DNA from: an uncultured Eubacteriales bacterium
Lineage (GTDB): Bacteria; Bacillota; Clostridia; Oscillospirales; Acutalibacteraceae
Direction of reading: 5' to 3'
NCBI GenBank assembly: GCA_902491475.1
Contig: CABUHY010000011.1
Span: 7,598 to 71,597, forward strand
DNA length: 64,000 nucleotides
In this document: positions 1 through 8,600 of the stretch, piece by piece
Numbering within the stretch: the first letter of the stretch is position 1
Layout: the number at the start of each line of letters is the position of its first letter
The notes under the pieces: generated by a model
The model's database searches: none
The model's input: only the letters and a program-made list of their open reading frames with translations
Told to the model about the DNA's origin: nothing
Program-made: the position numbers and the translations under genes

Positions 1-2
1 AT

Positions 3-554
3 TATGCCGAAAAAGGCTGGGTAATGGAGCTGCATATCGGCGCACTCCGTAACAACAACACAAAAATGTTCCAAAAGCTCGGTGCCGATACAGGCTTCGA
101 CTCGGTTGACGACAGGGAAATAGCGGTCGGACTTTCACGCTTCCTCGACTCTCTCGCAAAGCTCGGTAAGCTTCCGAAAACCGTTCTCTTTACGCTCAAT
201 CCCAAGGATAATGTCGTGCTGGGCACAATGCTCGGCAACTTCCAGACCGACGAAGCGGCTTCAAAAATTCAGTTTGGCTCGGCTTGGTGGTTCAACGACA
301 ATCACGACGGTATGCGCCGTCAGATGACAGACCTTGCAAACCTCGGCGTGCTTTCAAAGTTTGTCGGAATGATAACCGACTCAAGAAGCTTTTTGTCCTA
401 TCCCAGACACGAATATTTCAGAAGAATACTCTGCGAGCTTATCGGCGACTGGGTGGAAGAGGGCAAATATCCCGAGGACATAAAGTTCTTATCGCAGGTC
501 GTTGAGGATATTTCCTTTAACAACGCAAAAAATTATTTCGGCTTAAAATTATAA
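3..554 (+). CDS. uxaC: Glucuronate isomerase, C-terminal part (5' end outside window)
   Basis: C-terminal 183 residues of a uronate isomerase, which interconverts D-glucuronate with D-fructuronate and D-galacturonate with D-tagaturonate in the cytoplasm, the first step of hexuronate use. The reading frame is open to the window edge, so the gene starts upstream and no true start is visible. Family-typical stretches include MELHIGALRNNNTKMF near the left edge, the AWWFNDNHDGMRRQM segment and the closing TDSRSFLSYPRHEYFRRILC segment. The stop is followed after 12 bases by a HAD phosphatase with its own GGAG site, so the two are probably cotranscribed. The assignment rests on recognised family sequence; the missing N-terminus cannot be judged. 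Confidence 0.93.
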   Translation, partial: YAEKGWVMELHIGALRNNNTKMFQKLGADTGFDSVDDREIAVGLSRFLDSLAKLGKLPKTVLFTLNPKDNVVLGTMLGNFQTDEAASKIQFGSAWWFNDNHDGMRRQMTDLANLGVLSKFVGMITDSRSFLSYPRHEYFRRILCELIGDWVEEGKYPEDIKFLSQVVEDISFNNAKNYFGLKL

Positions 555-566
555 TCGGAGAATAAA

Positions 567-1382
567 ATGGCAATAAAACTCATAGTAACCGACCTTGACG
601 GTACGCTTATGGCGCCCGACCATCAGACTGTAACCGAGCATACAAAGGCGGCTCTCAAAGCGGCTCACGACAAGGGCGTCAAGGTTGCAATCGCAACGGG
701 CAGAACCCTTACTTTTACGGACAATGTAACCTCGCAAATACCGTTTGCGGATTATGTGATTTACTCAAACGGCGCCGCCGTGTTTGACCGAAACGCAAAA
801 AGGGATATATACAAAAACTGCATTTCGGCACAGCACACCGAGGAAATCCTCAATATGCTCGACGCTTTTCCGATTTATTACAATCTCTTTGTTGACGGCA
901 AAATATTCTTGCAGAACGATAAGATGGGTTATTATATAAATCACGGGCTTCCGCAGGAATTTCTTGACGAGTTTACACGGCTTTCCGTTGCGGCGGACAA
1001 GCTTTCCGAAGAACTGCGAGGCGAGTGTGCGGAGATAATCGCGCTGTACAATGTGAACGACGAATACAAAAAGTATTTCGTTTCGGAATTTGAAAAGAGA
1101 AATCTCTATATCACTTCTTCACTTCCCGATGAAATCGAGGTAACCGCACCGAATGTCAACAAGGGCACGGCGCTTGACGGCTTCTGTAAAGAAATCGGCG
1201 TTACCGCAGACGAGGTTATGGCGTTCGGCGACGCAATGAACGATTACGAAATGCTGAAATTTGCAAAATATTCCTTTGCAATGGGCAATGCGATTGACGA
1301 GATAAAGAAAATCACAAATTACCAAGCCGCAACCAATGCGGACGACGGCCTTGCAAGAGCGGTTGAGGAATATGTGCTGTAA
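567..1382 (+). CDS. HAD-superfamily (Cof-type) sugar phosphatase
   Basis: A 271-residue Cof/YidA-like hydrolase of HAD subfamily IIB, probably acting on small phosphorylated metabolites in the cytoplasm. The N-terminus carries the DXDGT nucleophile motif (VTDLDGTL, residues 8-15). Motif II is the TGRT segment near residue 45, and the C-terminal motif GDAMND supplies the Mg-binding acidic residues. Length is normal for the family. The start ATG follows GGAG at good spacing. It lies directly behind uxaC, so a role in sugar-phosphate housekeeping during hexuronate use is possible, but Cof proteins are promiscuous and no specific substrate can be read from the sequence. Confidence 0.9.
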   Translation: MAIKLIVTDLDGTLMAPDHQTVTEHTKAALKAAHDKGVKVAIATGRTLTFTDNVTSQIPFADYVIYSNGAAVFDRNAKRDIYKNCISAQHTEEILNMLDAFPIYYNLFVDGKIFLQNDKMGYYINHGLPQEFLDEFTRLSVAADKLSEELRGECAEIIALYNVNDEYKKYFVSEFEKRNLYITSSLPDEIEVTAPNVNKGTALDGFCKEIGVTADEVMAFGDAMNDYEMLKFAKYSFAMGNAIDEIKKITNYQAATNADDGLARAVEEYVL

Positions 1383-1398
1383 TTGAATATAAAAAAAT

Positions 1399-1427
1399 AA
1401 AAGCGTATCGGAAGATACGCTTTTTTG
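1399..1427 (+). terminator. Rho-independent terminator after the uxaC/HAD pair
   Basis: An 11-bp stem (AAAAGCGTATC with GATACGCTTTT) around a GGAA loop is followed by a T run, 16 bases after the HAD stop codon. Confidence 0.88.
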
Positions 1428-1512
1428 TATGCAATTACCCGAGAAATTCCGCCCCATCTCCGAGGGGGCGGAAGCACTAACCAAATTTGATATGAAATGC
1501 GGACAGGACTAA

Positions 1513-1643
1513 GCCTCCCTTGTGTAAAGGGAGGTGGGTTGCCGTGAGGCAACTCGGAGGGATTGTAAGATTGTTTTTATATGATTTTATAACAATCCCT
1601 CAGTCGTCATAAATGACGACAGCTCCCTTTACACAAGGGAGCC
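1513..1643. repeat. Two head-to-head copies of a short palindromic repeat (CCTCCCTTGTGTAAAGGGAG family)
   Basis: The left half begins GCCTCCCTTGTGTAAAGGG and ends GGAGGGATTGT. The right half is the inverse, starting ACAATCCCTC and ending CTCCCTTTACACAAGGGAG. The whole stretch is therefore an imperfect inverted repeat of about 130 bp made of two oppositely oriented units. Single left-half units recur at 37891-37942 and 39027-39079. The unit is strictly intergenic here and has no open frame of interest. Confidence 0.8.
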
Positions 1644-1648
1644 TATAT

Positions 1649-1676
1649 CGGACAGCCGCAAGGGCTGTCCCTACGG
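1649..1676. repeat. REP-like palindrome (GGACAGCC...GGCTGTCC-CTACG family)
   Basis: GGACAGCCGCAAGGGCTGTCC is a perfect 8-bp stem and is followed by CTACGG. The same hairpin plus CTACG tail recurs near 15215-15235 and 51343-51367, and variants with other stems but the same GTAGGG/CCCTACG edge occur in most long intergenic gaps of this window. Confidence 0.75.
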
Positions 1677-1737
1677 GTGTGCAACTGAATTTCCCGTCAG
1701 AGGGAGCCGGTATTTGCCTTATTTATCAAAATACAAT

Positions 1738-2136
1738 TTAATTCCCCACCAACGAGCAGGCGTACTCCGAAAGCTCCTCGCACTGACCGTCCGACACCTT
1801 ATACCCCGTGCCGTTGATTGACACATAGGGCGAAAGCACGGACACGGAAATTGATTCTCCGTCCGTAAGCTGCGCTTCAAATGTCACAATTTGACCGCTA
1901 AGATTGCCGTATTCCCGATATTTTCCGTGCGTTTCAAGCGACGAAATAACCTGTGCAAAGGCATCTGTGTCGGTTATCGGAACCTCGGTTCCGTCGGGCT
2001 TAAATGTTACACGGGCGGAAACAATGCTGTCCGCAGTCAGGTCTTTATAAGGCTTTTTCGGAAGTGACAAAACAACCGAAACGATTGCGATAACAATGAC
2101 CGCCGAAACAAGAATTACCGTAATTTTCTTTTTCAT
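1738..2136 (-). CDS. Small membrane-anchored or secreted protein of unknown function
   Basis: I do not recognise this 132-residue protein. It starts MKKKITVI and has one strongly hydrophobic segment (about residues 5-25) that serves as signal peptide or anchor, followed by about 105 polar residues with predicted beta character. The chosen ATG lies 4 bases past the stop of the YhhN-family gene; no good Shine-Dalgarno sequence precedes it, so translational coupling is likely. An upstream in-frame start inside the neighbour would put 11 polar residues before the signal segment and is less plausible. The outer domain contains no cysteines apart from two near the C-terminus. Function could lie in the cell envelope, but this is only position-based inference. 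Confidence 0.75.
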   Translation of the reverse strand: MKKKITVILVSAVIVIAIVSVVLSLPKKPYKDLTADSIVSARVTFKPDGTEVPITDTDAFAQVISSLETHGKYREYGNLSGQIVTFEAQLTDGESISVSVLSPYVSINGTGYKVSDGQCEELSEYACSLVGN

Positions 2137-2140
2137 ACCA

Positions 2141-2851
2141 TTATTTAATGAACAAAAGGCTTGTCGCAAGGAGAACCTGTGCGAGATAGTAGGTTACGAT
2201 ATAGAAGATTTTAAGCGGCTTGCTTTTATTCTCTCCGCCGAACATAAACACCGCAAGCGACGAGTCGGAAAGAACAAAGCACAGTGCGCCGATCATCAGC
2301 GTGATAACTATCGCGGGTACATTAGCCGACGGCTGCGAGCAAAGATGTATGCCGAGCCGCAGGGCGGTAACGAGCATAAGGGTTATCGCCGCCGCATACA
2401 GGAAAACGGGGAACGCCAGCTTGCCGAGCTTTAATTTCCTCAATTTTGCGAATATGCACGCAGGTATAAGTATTATCGCGACTATTATGAATGTCTGCAC
2501 GCTGAACACATTGAAATCGGGGCTTGCCTGCGAAAATGCGATAATGAACAGGACATGTCCGAAGAAAAACGACACGCCGCCGAGTATGTTTACAAAAACG
2601 GGCGCAATTAAGTGGATTAAAAGGTCGCCCAACACGCCGAATATCAAGCCGCTCAACAACAGCTTCATATACATTGAATGATTGCCCGAATAGCTGATAC
2701 AGCACACCGCGCAGATTATGAACAGCGCCGAGCAAACCATTTTCATCTGCAAGGATTTGAAAGTCCTTTGCGGCCACGAGTATTTCAAAAACAGGGGAAC
2801 AAACACAAATTCCAATAAAACCGCTATGGAGTAAATAATTATTTCTGCCAT
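2141..2851 (-). CDS. YhhN/TMEM86-family membrane protein (lysoplasmalogenase-like)
   Basis: A 236-residue integral membrane protein with about eight hydrophobic helices. It matches the YhhN family by the GDLLIHL segment, the FGHVLFIIAF segment and the late LSDSSLAVFMF motif; in characterised members these acidic and histidine residues sit in the membrane and hydrolyse lysoplasmalogens. Whether this bacterium makes plasmalogens is not shown here, though many anaerobic clostridia do. The ATG chosen follows AAGGAGGG by 6 bases; a GTG two codons upstream is too close to that site. The next gene begins 4 bases after the stop, forming a two-gene unit. Confidence 0.82.
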   Translation of the reverse strand: MAEIIIYSIAVLLEFVFVPLFLKYSWPQRTFKSLQMKMVCSALFIICAVCCISYSGNHSMYMKLLLSGLIFGVLGDLLIHLIAPVFVNILGGVSFFFGHVLFIIAFSQASPDFNVFSVQTFIIVAIILIPACIFAKLRKLKLGKLAFPVFLYAAAITLMLVTALRLGIHLCSQPSANVPAIVITLMIGALCFVLSDSSLAVFMFGGENKSKPLKIFYIVTYYLAQVLLATSLLFIK

Positions 2852-2904
2852 AAACACCCTCCTTATAATGCTATAATATTAGCATTTCCAAAAAATGTCA
2901 ACAA

Positions 2905-2940
2905 AAAACCTGCCGAAGAGGATTTTCTTCGACAGGTTTT
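2905..2940. terminator. Bidirectional terminator between the XRE and YhhN genes
   Basis: A 14-bp stem (AAAACCTGCCGAAG with CTTCGACAGGTTTT, one mismatch) has an A run on one side and a T run on the other. It sits just after the stop of the XRE gene, for which it is the natural terminator, and also insulates the upstream region of the YhhN gene. Confidence 0.8.
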
Positions 2941-2960
2941 CTATTGTTTGTTGAATTAAA

Positions 2961-3275
2961 TCAATCGGAACCTTTTAGCCTTTTGGCAAAATCATTCAGC
3001 ATTTTGATGTCGGCAGAGGACAAGTCTTTTATATTATTGCACAATTCCAAATATTCCAAAGAGGCTGTTTTATCTTCGTCAAAAAATTTGGCGGGGGTAA
3101 TATTGAAGCTGTCGCAAATATTCAAAAATAATTGCATAGACGGCAATGCTCTGCCGGATGTGATGGATTGAATATATCCCTTGCTCTTGGCTAAGTTCAT
3201 ACTCAACTCATATTCAGACATATTTCTCTCTTTTAAGAGCATTGAAATTCTGTTTTGTATAAATTCTGCGTTCAT
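2961..3275 (-). CDS. XRE-family helix-turn-helix regulator, probable control protein of the adjacent R-M unit
   Basis: A 104-residue DNA-binding protein. The helix-turn-helix lies at about residues 8-63 (the pattern runs from IQNRISMLLKERNMS through KSKGYIQSITSGRALPSM to ITPAKFF), as in Cro/C1 and R-M controller proteins. The C-terminal 40 residues are helical and resemble the tail of small XRE regulators that dimerise. The ATG used follows GAGGTG at 5 bases; the longer frame starting nine codons upstream has no ribosome binding site. It is divergent from the methyltransferase/HNH pair, with a large palindrome in between. I infer autoregulation and control of those genes, as with C proteins of type II systems. 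Base composition is AT-rich, like its neighbours. Confidence 0.85.
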   Translation of the reverse strand: MNAEFIQNRISMLLKERNMSEYELSMNLAKSKGYIQSITSGRALPSMQLFLNICDSFNITPAKFFDEDKTASLEYLELCNNIKDLSSADIKMLNDFAKRLKGSD

Positions 3276-3302
3276 ATTACACCTCACTATAATAGGATAC
3301 AC

Positions 3303-3334
3303 TAATTTAATTACTAATATTACTAACTAAATTA
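3303..3334. promoter_or_regulatory. 32-bp imperfect palindrome, candidate operator for the XRE regulator
   Basis: The stretch beginning TAATTTAATTACTAATATTA is nearly its own reverse complement, centred on AATATT, with only two mismatched pairs. It lies between the divergent XRE and methyltransferase starts, 28 bases upstream of the XRE start codon. A further inverted repeat, ATACTA...TAGTAT (3352-3370), falls between the -35 and -10 of the methyltransferase promoter. Both share TACTAAT-like half sites. Confidence 0.55.
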
Positions 3335-3344
3335 CCTATTATTC

Positions 3345-3373
3345 TTGATTTATACTAATTAAAATAGTATAAT
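3345..3373 (+). promoter_or_regulatory. Sigma-A promoter for the methyltransferase/HNH operon
   Basis: TTGATT and TATAAT are separated by 17 bases, 38 bases before the methyltransferase start codon. The spacer holds the ATACTA/TAGTAT inverted repeat, so a bound regulator would block polymerase. Confidence 0.7.
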
Positions 3374-3410
3374 CGAAGAAACATTGTTATTATAATGGGT
3401 GGGGTGCGCT

Positions 3411-4469
3411 ATGGCAGGTAACGGAGATTTGCGAAATGCCAATAAAGCAAAAAAGGATGAGTTTTATACTCAACTGTATGATATTGAATGTGAATTAAAG
3501 TATTATAAAAAACAATTCAGAGGGAAAACGGTGTTTTGCAACTGCGATGACCCATTTGAAAGTAATTTTTTCAAATACTTCGCATTGAATTTTAATTGGT
3601 TGGGACTGAAAAAGCTTATTGCAACCTGCTATGACGGGTCGCCTATACAAAGTGAACAGATTAGCCTTTTTGATGTCGGAACGGTTGACAATAAAGAGGA
3701 TAAAAAGGCATATAAAATTGAAATAACAGAAGTTGACGATTACAACGGAGACGGGACAGTCGATTTATCTGATGTAGAATATTTGATTAAGAATAAGAAA
3801 AATGTTCTTACTATGTTAAAGGAAAACGGAGATTTCAGAAGCAAAGAGTGCGTAGATATTTTACAAGAAGTCGACATGGTTGTTACAAATCCGCCCTTTT
3901 CATTGTTTAGAGAATATGTAAATTTGCTTGAGGAATATAAAAAGAAATATTTAATAATAGGAAATGTTAATGCAATTTCATATAAAGAAATTTTTACATT
4001 GATAAAACATAAAAAACTTTGGTTGGGTGCCTCTATACATTCGGGAGATAGGGAATTTCGTGTGCCGAACAATTATCCGTTAAATGCGGCGGGGAGTAGA
4101 GTTGACGAAAAAGGTAATAAGTTTATTAGAGTGAAAGGTGTTCGGTGGTTTACTAATCTTGATTATAAAGAGCGACATGAAGATTTGGAACTGTATAAGA
4201 AATACAATTCTAAAGACTATCCAAAATACGATAATTATGATGCAATAAATATTGATAAGACAGCAGACATTCCTGAAGATTATTATGAACCTATGGGTGT
4301 GCCGATAACTTTTTTGGATAAGTATAATCCCGAACAGTTTGAAATTATTGACGGCATTGGAAGATATAGTATGTTAACCGGACCGACACCGGAAACTAAA
4401 GGTACATATCTAACTAAAATAAACGGAACACCTAAATATGCACGAGTAATTATAAGGAGGAAAGTATGA
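3411..4469 (+). CDS. EcoRI-family adenine-specific DNA methyltransferase
   Basis: A 352-residue enzyme resembling the EcoRI adenine methylase family, which transfers a methyl group from S-adenosylmethionine to N6 of adenine in a specific duplex sequence. Visible motifs are NPPF at about residues 160-163 (catalytic motif IV, typical of N6-adenine enzymes) and the VFCNCDDPFESNF stretch near 41-53 at the cofactor-binding position. ATG is preferred over an in-frame GTG four codons earlier because GGTGGGG lies at proper spacing before it. It overlaps the DUF262-HNH gene by 4 bases (ATGA), implying coupled translation. The gene is much more AT-rich than the surrounding chromosome, a sign of transfer. 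The recognition sequence cannot be predicted. Confidence 0.88.
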   Translation: MAGNGDLRNANKAKKDEFYTQLYDIECELKYYKKQFRGKTVFCNCDDPFESNFFKYFALNFNWLGLKKLIATCYDGSPIQSEQISLFDVGTVDNKEDKKAYKIEITEVDDYNGDGTVDLSDVEYLIKNKKNVLTMLKENGDFRSKECVDILQEVDMVVTNPPFSLFREYVNLLEEYKKKYLIIGNVNAISYKEIFTLIKHKKLWLGASIHSGDREFRVPNNYPLNAAGSRVDEKGNKFIRVKGVRWFTNLDYKERHEDLELYKKYNSKDYPKYDNYDAINIDKTADIPEDYYEPMGVPITFLDKYNPEQFEIIDGIGRYSMLTGPTPETKGTYLTKINGTPKYARVIIRRKV

Positions 4470-5548
4470 ATATAGAATTAAAAGAAATACAAATTCGTGA
4501 TTTGGTGGACGGTTACGAGAACAATCAGGACGAGGGCGTTTACGGCTACGGCGGCAAACTTAACATTCGCCCAAAGTATCAAAGGGAATTTGTATATGGA
4601 GAAAGGGAGCAAAAGGCTGTTATCAACTCTGTTTTTCATGGATTCCCGTTGAATGTTATGTATTGGGTAAAAAAGTCTGACGGAACATTTGAGATGCTTG
4701 ACGGACAGCAGAGAACACTGTCAATTTGCAGTTATGTCGACGGGGATTTTTCTTTTGAACAAAAGGGATTTTGGAACTTGACAAGTGATAAGAGACAGGA
4801 GTTTTTGGATTACAAGCTTTTGGTTTATCAGTGCGAGGGTACTGAAAGCGAAATATTGGATTGGTTTAAGGTCATAAATATAGCCGGATTGAAATTAACC
4901 GACCAAGAAATGAGAAATGCCGTTTATACCGGCGAATGGTTGACGGACGCAAAAAGATATTTTTCAAAAAACGGGTGTATAGCGGCTAAAATCGGCGACG
5001 GCTATGTTAAGGGCGAGGCGAACAGACAGGCTTTGCTTGAACTTGCACTGAAGTGGATAAGCGACGGGGAAATTGAAAACTATATGGCAAAACACCAACA
5101 CGACCCAAACGCTAACGAATTAAAGCAGTATTACAGAAGTGTTATTGATTGGGTATCAATGACCTTTGTTACTAAGTATAAGCAAATGACTTCGGTGAAT
5201 TGGGGCGAATTGTATGACAGGTTCAAGGATAAAGTAATTGATACAAACTCTTTAGATAAAAGAATTAAAGACTTAATGATTGACGATGATGTAACGAATA
5301 AAACGGGAATATTCAATTATGTCCTCACGGGAGATGAACGCAAGCTTAATATACGGTCTTTTACCGATAAACAAAAACAGGCTCAATACATAAAACAAAA
5401 CGGTATCTGCGTTAAATGCCGCAAGCACTTTGAAATCGGCGAGATGGAGGGCGACCATATAATTGCGTGGTCGCAAGGAGGGCATACAACGCCGGATAAT
5501 TTACAAATGCTTTGCAAAAAATGTAATAACACAAAGAGCGACATATAA
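4466..5548 (+). CDS. DUF262 plus HNH endonuclease, probable restriction partner of the methyltransferase
   Basis: A 360-residue two-domain protein. The N-terminal half is a DUF262 (GmrS/ParB-like) domain: IRPKYQREFVY near 34-44, and the signature DGQQR at 79-83, which in GmrSD and SspE proteins takes part in nucleotide handling. The C-terminal 46 residues form an HNH nuclease with two CxxC pairs (CVKC and CKKC), the EGDHI catalytic histidine region and the closing NNTKS. Known DUF262-HNH proteins act in type IV restriction or phosphorothioate-sensing defence; here the gene overlaps an EcoRI-type methylase, which instead suggests a methylation-sensitive restriction enzyme. That functional reading is inference. 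A strong terminator follows directly. Confidence 0.88.
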   Translation: MNIELKEIQIRDLVDGYENNQDEGVYGYGGKLNIRPKYQREFVYGEREQKAVINSVFHGFPLNVMYWVKKSDGTFEMLDGQQRTLSICSYVDGDFSFEQKGFWNLTSDKRQEFLDYKLLVYQCEGTESEILDWFKVINIAGLKLTDQEMRNAVYTGEWLTDAKRYFSKNGCIAAKIGDGYVKGEANRQALLELALKWISDGEIENYMAKHQHDPNANELKQYYRSVIDWVSMTFVTKYKQMTSVNWGELYDRFKDKVIDTNSLDKRIKDLMIDDDVTNKTGIFNYVLTGDERKLNIRSFTDKQKQAQYIKQNGICVKCRKHFEIGEMEGDHIIAWSQGGHTTPDNLQMLCKKCNNTKSDI

Positions 5549-5550
5549 GA

Positions 5551-5586
5551 AAATCCCTACCAAAGATTTTTCCTTGGTAGGGATTT
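5551..5586. terminator. Bidirectional terminator between the HNH gene and PFOR
   Basis: A perfect 13-bp stem, AAATCCCTACCAA with TTGGTAGGGATTT, around a 10-base loop. It stands between two convergent genes and can serve both. Confidence 0.88.
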
Positions 5587-5608
5587 GTTATTTATTGACT
5601 TGTGTCAA

Positions 5609-8600
5609 TCAGTCTTCTTTGGGAGCGTAGAGGTCTTTAAGGCGAAGAAGATGGTCATATCTTGCCTTAGCGTTCTCCTCAGCCTTTGTGAAGAGCTGTT
5701 CTGCTCTTTCGGGGAATGAGCGTGTAAGCGATGAATAACGAGCTTCGTTCATGATGAAGTCGCGGTAGCTTGTTGCGCCCTCCTTGGAGTCGATTGTGAA
5801 GGGGTTCTTGCCCTCTGCCTTGAGTGCGGGGTTGTAACGGAACATATTCCAGTAACCGCAGTCAACAGCCTTCTTCATTTCAGCCTGACAGTTTGTCATA
5901 CCGCCCTTAATCGAGTGCATTTCGCAGGGAGCGTATGCAATAACGATTGACGGACCGTGGTAAGCTTCCGCTTCCGTAAGAGCCTTGATTGTCTGGTTCT
6001 GGTCTGCGCCCATAGCAATCTGTGCAACATATACATAGCCGTAGCTCATTGCAATCTCTGCAAGGCTCTTCTTGGCAACTGCCTTACCTGCCGCAGCGAA
6101 CTGTGCAACCTGACCGATGTTGGAAGCCTTGGAAGCCTGTCCGCCCGTGTTCGAGTAAACCTCGGTATCGAATACCATAATGTTTACATCTTCGCCCGAA
6201 GCGAGAACATGGTCAACGCCGCCGAAACCGATATCATATGCCCAGCCGTCGCCGCCGAATATCCATACGGACTTCTTGGAGAGATATTCCTTGTTTTCGA
6301 GAATATCCTTTGTTGCTTCGCACTTGCTGCTGTCGATTGTCTCAAGAGCCGCAACGAGCTTGTCCGTAGCAGCTGCGTTGGCAGCGCTGTCGTTTACGGT
6401 GTCGAGATATTCGTTGCAAGCGGCCTTTACTTCCTCGGAAGCCTGCTCGGAAGCTGCAATCTGCTGTACCTTTTCGATAAGACGGTTGCGGATAGCGTTC
6501 TGACCGAGATACATACCGTAGCCGTGCTCTGCGTTATCCTCAAAGAGGGAGTTAGCCCAAGCGGGTCCGTGACCTGCCTTGTTTACGGTGTAGGGTGATG
6601 TAGCTGCAGGACCGCCCCAAATTGACGAACAGCCTGTTGCGTTTGAAATGTACATTCTGTCGCCGAAGAGCTGTGTGATAAGTCTTGCATAAGATGTTTC
6701 GGCACATCCTGCGCAAGAACCTGAGAATTCAAGAAGCGGAGTCTTGAACTGGCTGCCCATAACGGTGTTGTTTGCAAGGTCTTCCTTAACGGAAACATTT
6801 GCTACCATATAGTCAAATGCAGCCTGTTTTTCGTCCTGAGACTCTCTTGAAACCATTTTAAGTGAATTTGTCGGACATACGCCTATGCAGACGCCGCAGC
6901 CCATACAGTCGAGCGGAGATACTGCCATGGTGTATTTATAAACGCCCTTGCCCTTACCTTTCTTGTCAACGAGAGTTGCGCAAGCGGGAGCGTTTGCAGC
7001 CTCTGCCTCGTCAAGAGCATAAGGACGGATTGTAGCGTGGGGACAAACATATGCGCACTTGTTACACTGAGCACAGGTTGTGCCGTCCCACTCGGGTACC
7101 ATAACCGCAACGCCGCGCTTTTCGTAAGCGGAAGCGCCCTGCTGGAATGTACCGTCAACATAATCGGTAAATGCGGAAACGGGGAGAGAGTCGCCGTCCA
7201 TCTTGCCGACGGGCTTCATGATGGTGTCAACCATCTTAACGAGCTTCTCCTTGCCCTCGCTCTTAACAACCTCTGTGTTGTCAACAGCGTCAGCCCACTC
7301 TGCGGGTACATTTACCTGAACATAAGCTGTTGCGCCTGCGTCAATAGCCTTTTCGTTCATTTCAACGATTTCTTTACCCTTCTTCATGAACTTCTGAGCT
7401 TTTTCCTTCATATAGCCGATAGCCTCTTCCTCGGGAAGAACCTTTGAAAGTGAGAAGAATGCCGACTGAAGAACCGTATTTGTTCTCTTGCCGAGGCCTA
7501 TCTTCTGTGCGAGGTCGATAGCGTTTACGGTGTAAAGCTTGATGTTGTTCTTTGCAATGTAACGCTTTGTCTCTGCGTTGAGCTTTTCGGCAAGCTCTGC
7601 TTCGTCCCACTGGCAGTTGATAAGGAATACGCCGCCGGGCTTAACATCCTGAACCATCTTGTAGCCCTTTTCGATGTAAGACGGGTTGTGGCACGCAACG
7701 AAGTCAGCCTTGTTTATGTAGTATGAGCTCTTTATGGGCTTGTCGCCGAAACGAAGGTGGGAGATTGTGATACCGCCCGTCTTCTTTGAGTCATACTGGA
7801 AGTATGCCTGAACATATTTATCGGTGTGGTCGCCGATAATCTTGATTGAGTCTTTGTTTGCACCGACTGTACCGTCGCCGCCGAGACCCCAGAACTTGCA
7901 CTCGATTGTGCCCTCGGGAGCGGTGATGGGAGCGGGTTTCTCCTCAAGTGAAAGATGAGTAACATCATCGTTGATGCCGATTGTGAATGCTCTTGAGGGA
8001 GTTTCGGCATTGAGGTGTTCATATACTGCGAAAATGCTTGAGGGGGGCGTGTCCTTGGAACCGAGACCGTATCTGCCGCCGCAAACCTTAATGCCGTCTC
8101 TGCCCTGCTCGTTGAGAGCTGCGATAACATCGAGGAAAAGGGGCTCGCCGATCGAACCGGGCTCCTTGGTTCTGTCAAGAACGGCAATCTTTTTAGCCGT
8201 TGCGGGGATAGCGTCAACAAAAGCCTTTGTTGAGAAAGGTCTGTAAAGACGAACCTTTACGATACCGACCTTTTCGCCCTTTGCAAGAAGATAGTCGATA
8301 ACTTCTTCCGCAACATCGCAGACAGAGCCCATGGCAACGATAACTCTCTCGGCGTCGGGTGCGCCGTAGTAGTTGAAGAGCTTGTAATCTGTGCCGAGCT
8401 TTGCGTTTACCTTGTTCATATATTCCTCAACAATGCCCGGAACAGCCTCATAATAGCTGTTGCAAGCCTCTCTGTGCTGGAAGAATATATCGCCGTTTTC
8501 GTGAGAGCCTCTCATAACGGGCCTCTCGGGGTTAAGAGCACGCTTACGGAACGCTTCTACTGCGTCCATATCGCACATTTCTTTAAGGTCCTTGTAATCC

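Noticed and set aside
4466..5548. ParB-like partition or plasmid protein.
   Set aside because: DUF262 is distantly related to ParB nucleases, but the HNH domain, the overlap with a methylase and the absence of ParA or replication genes favour restriction.
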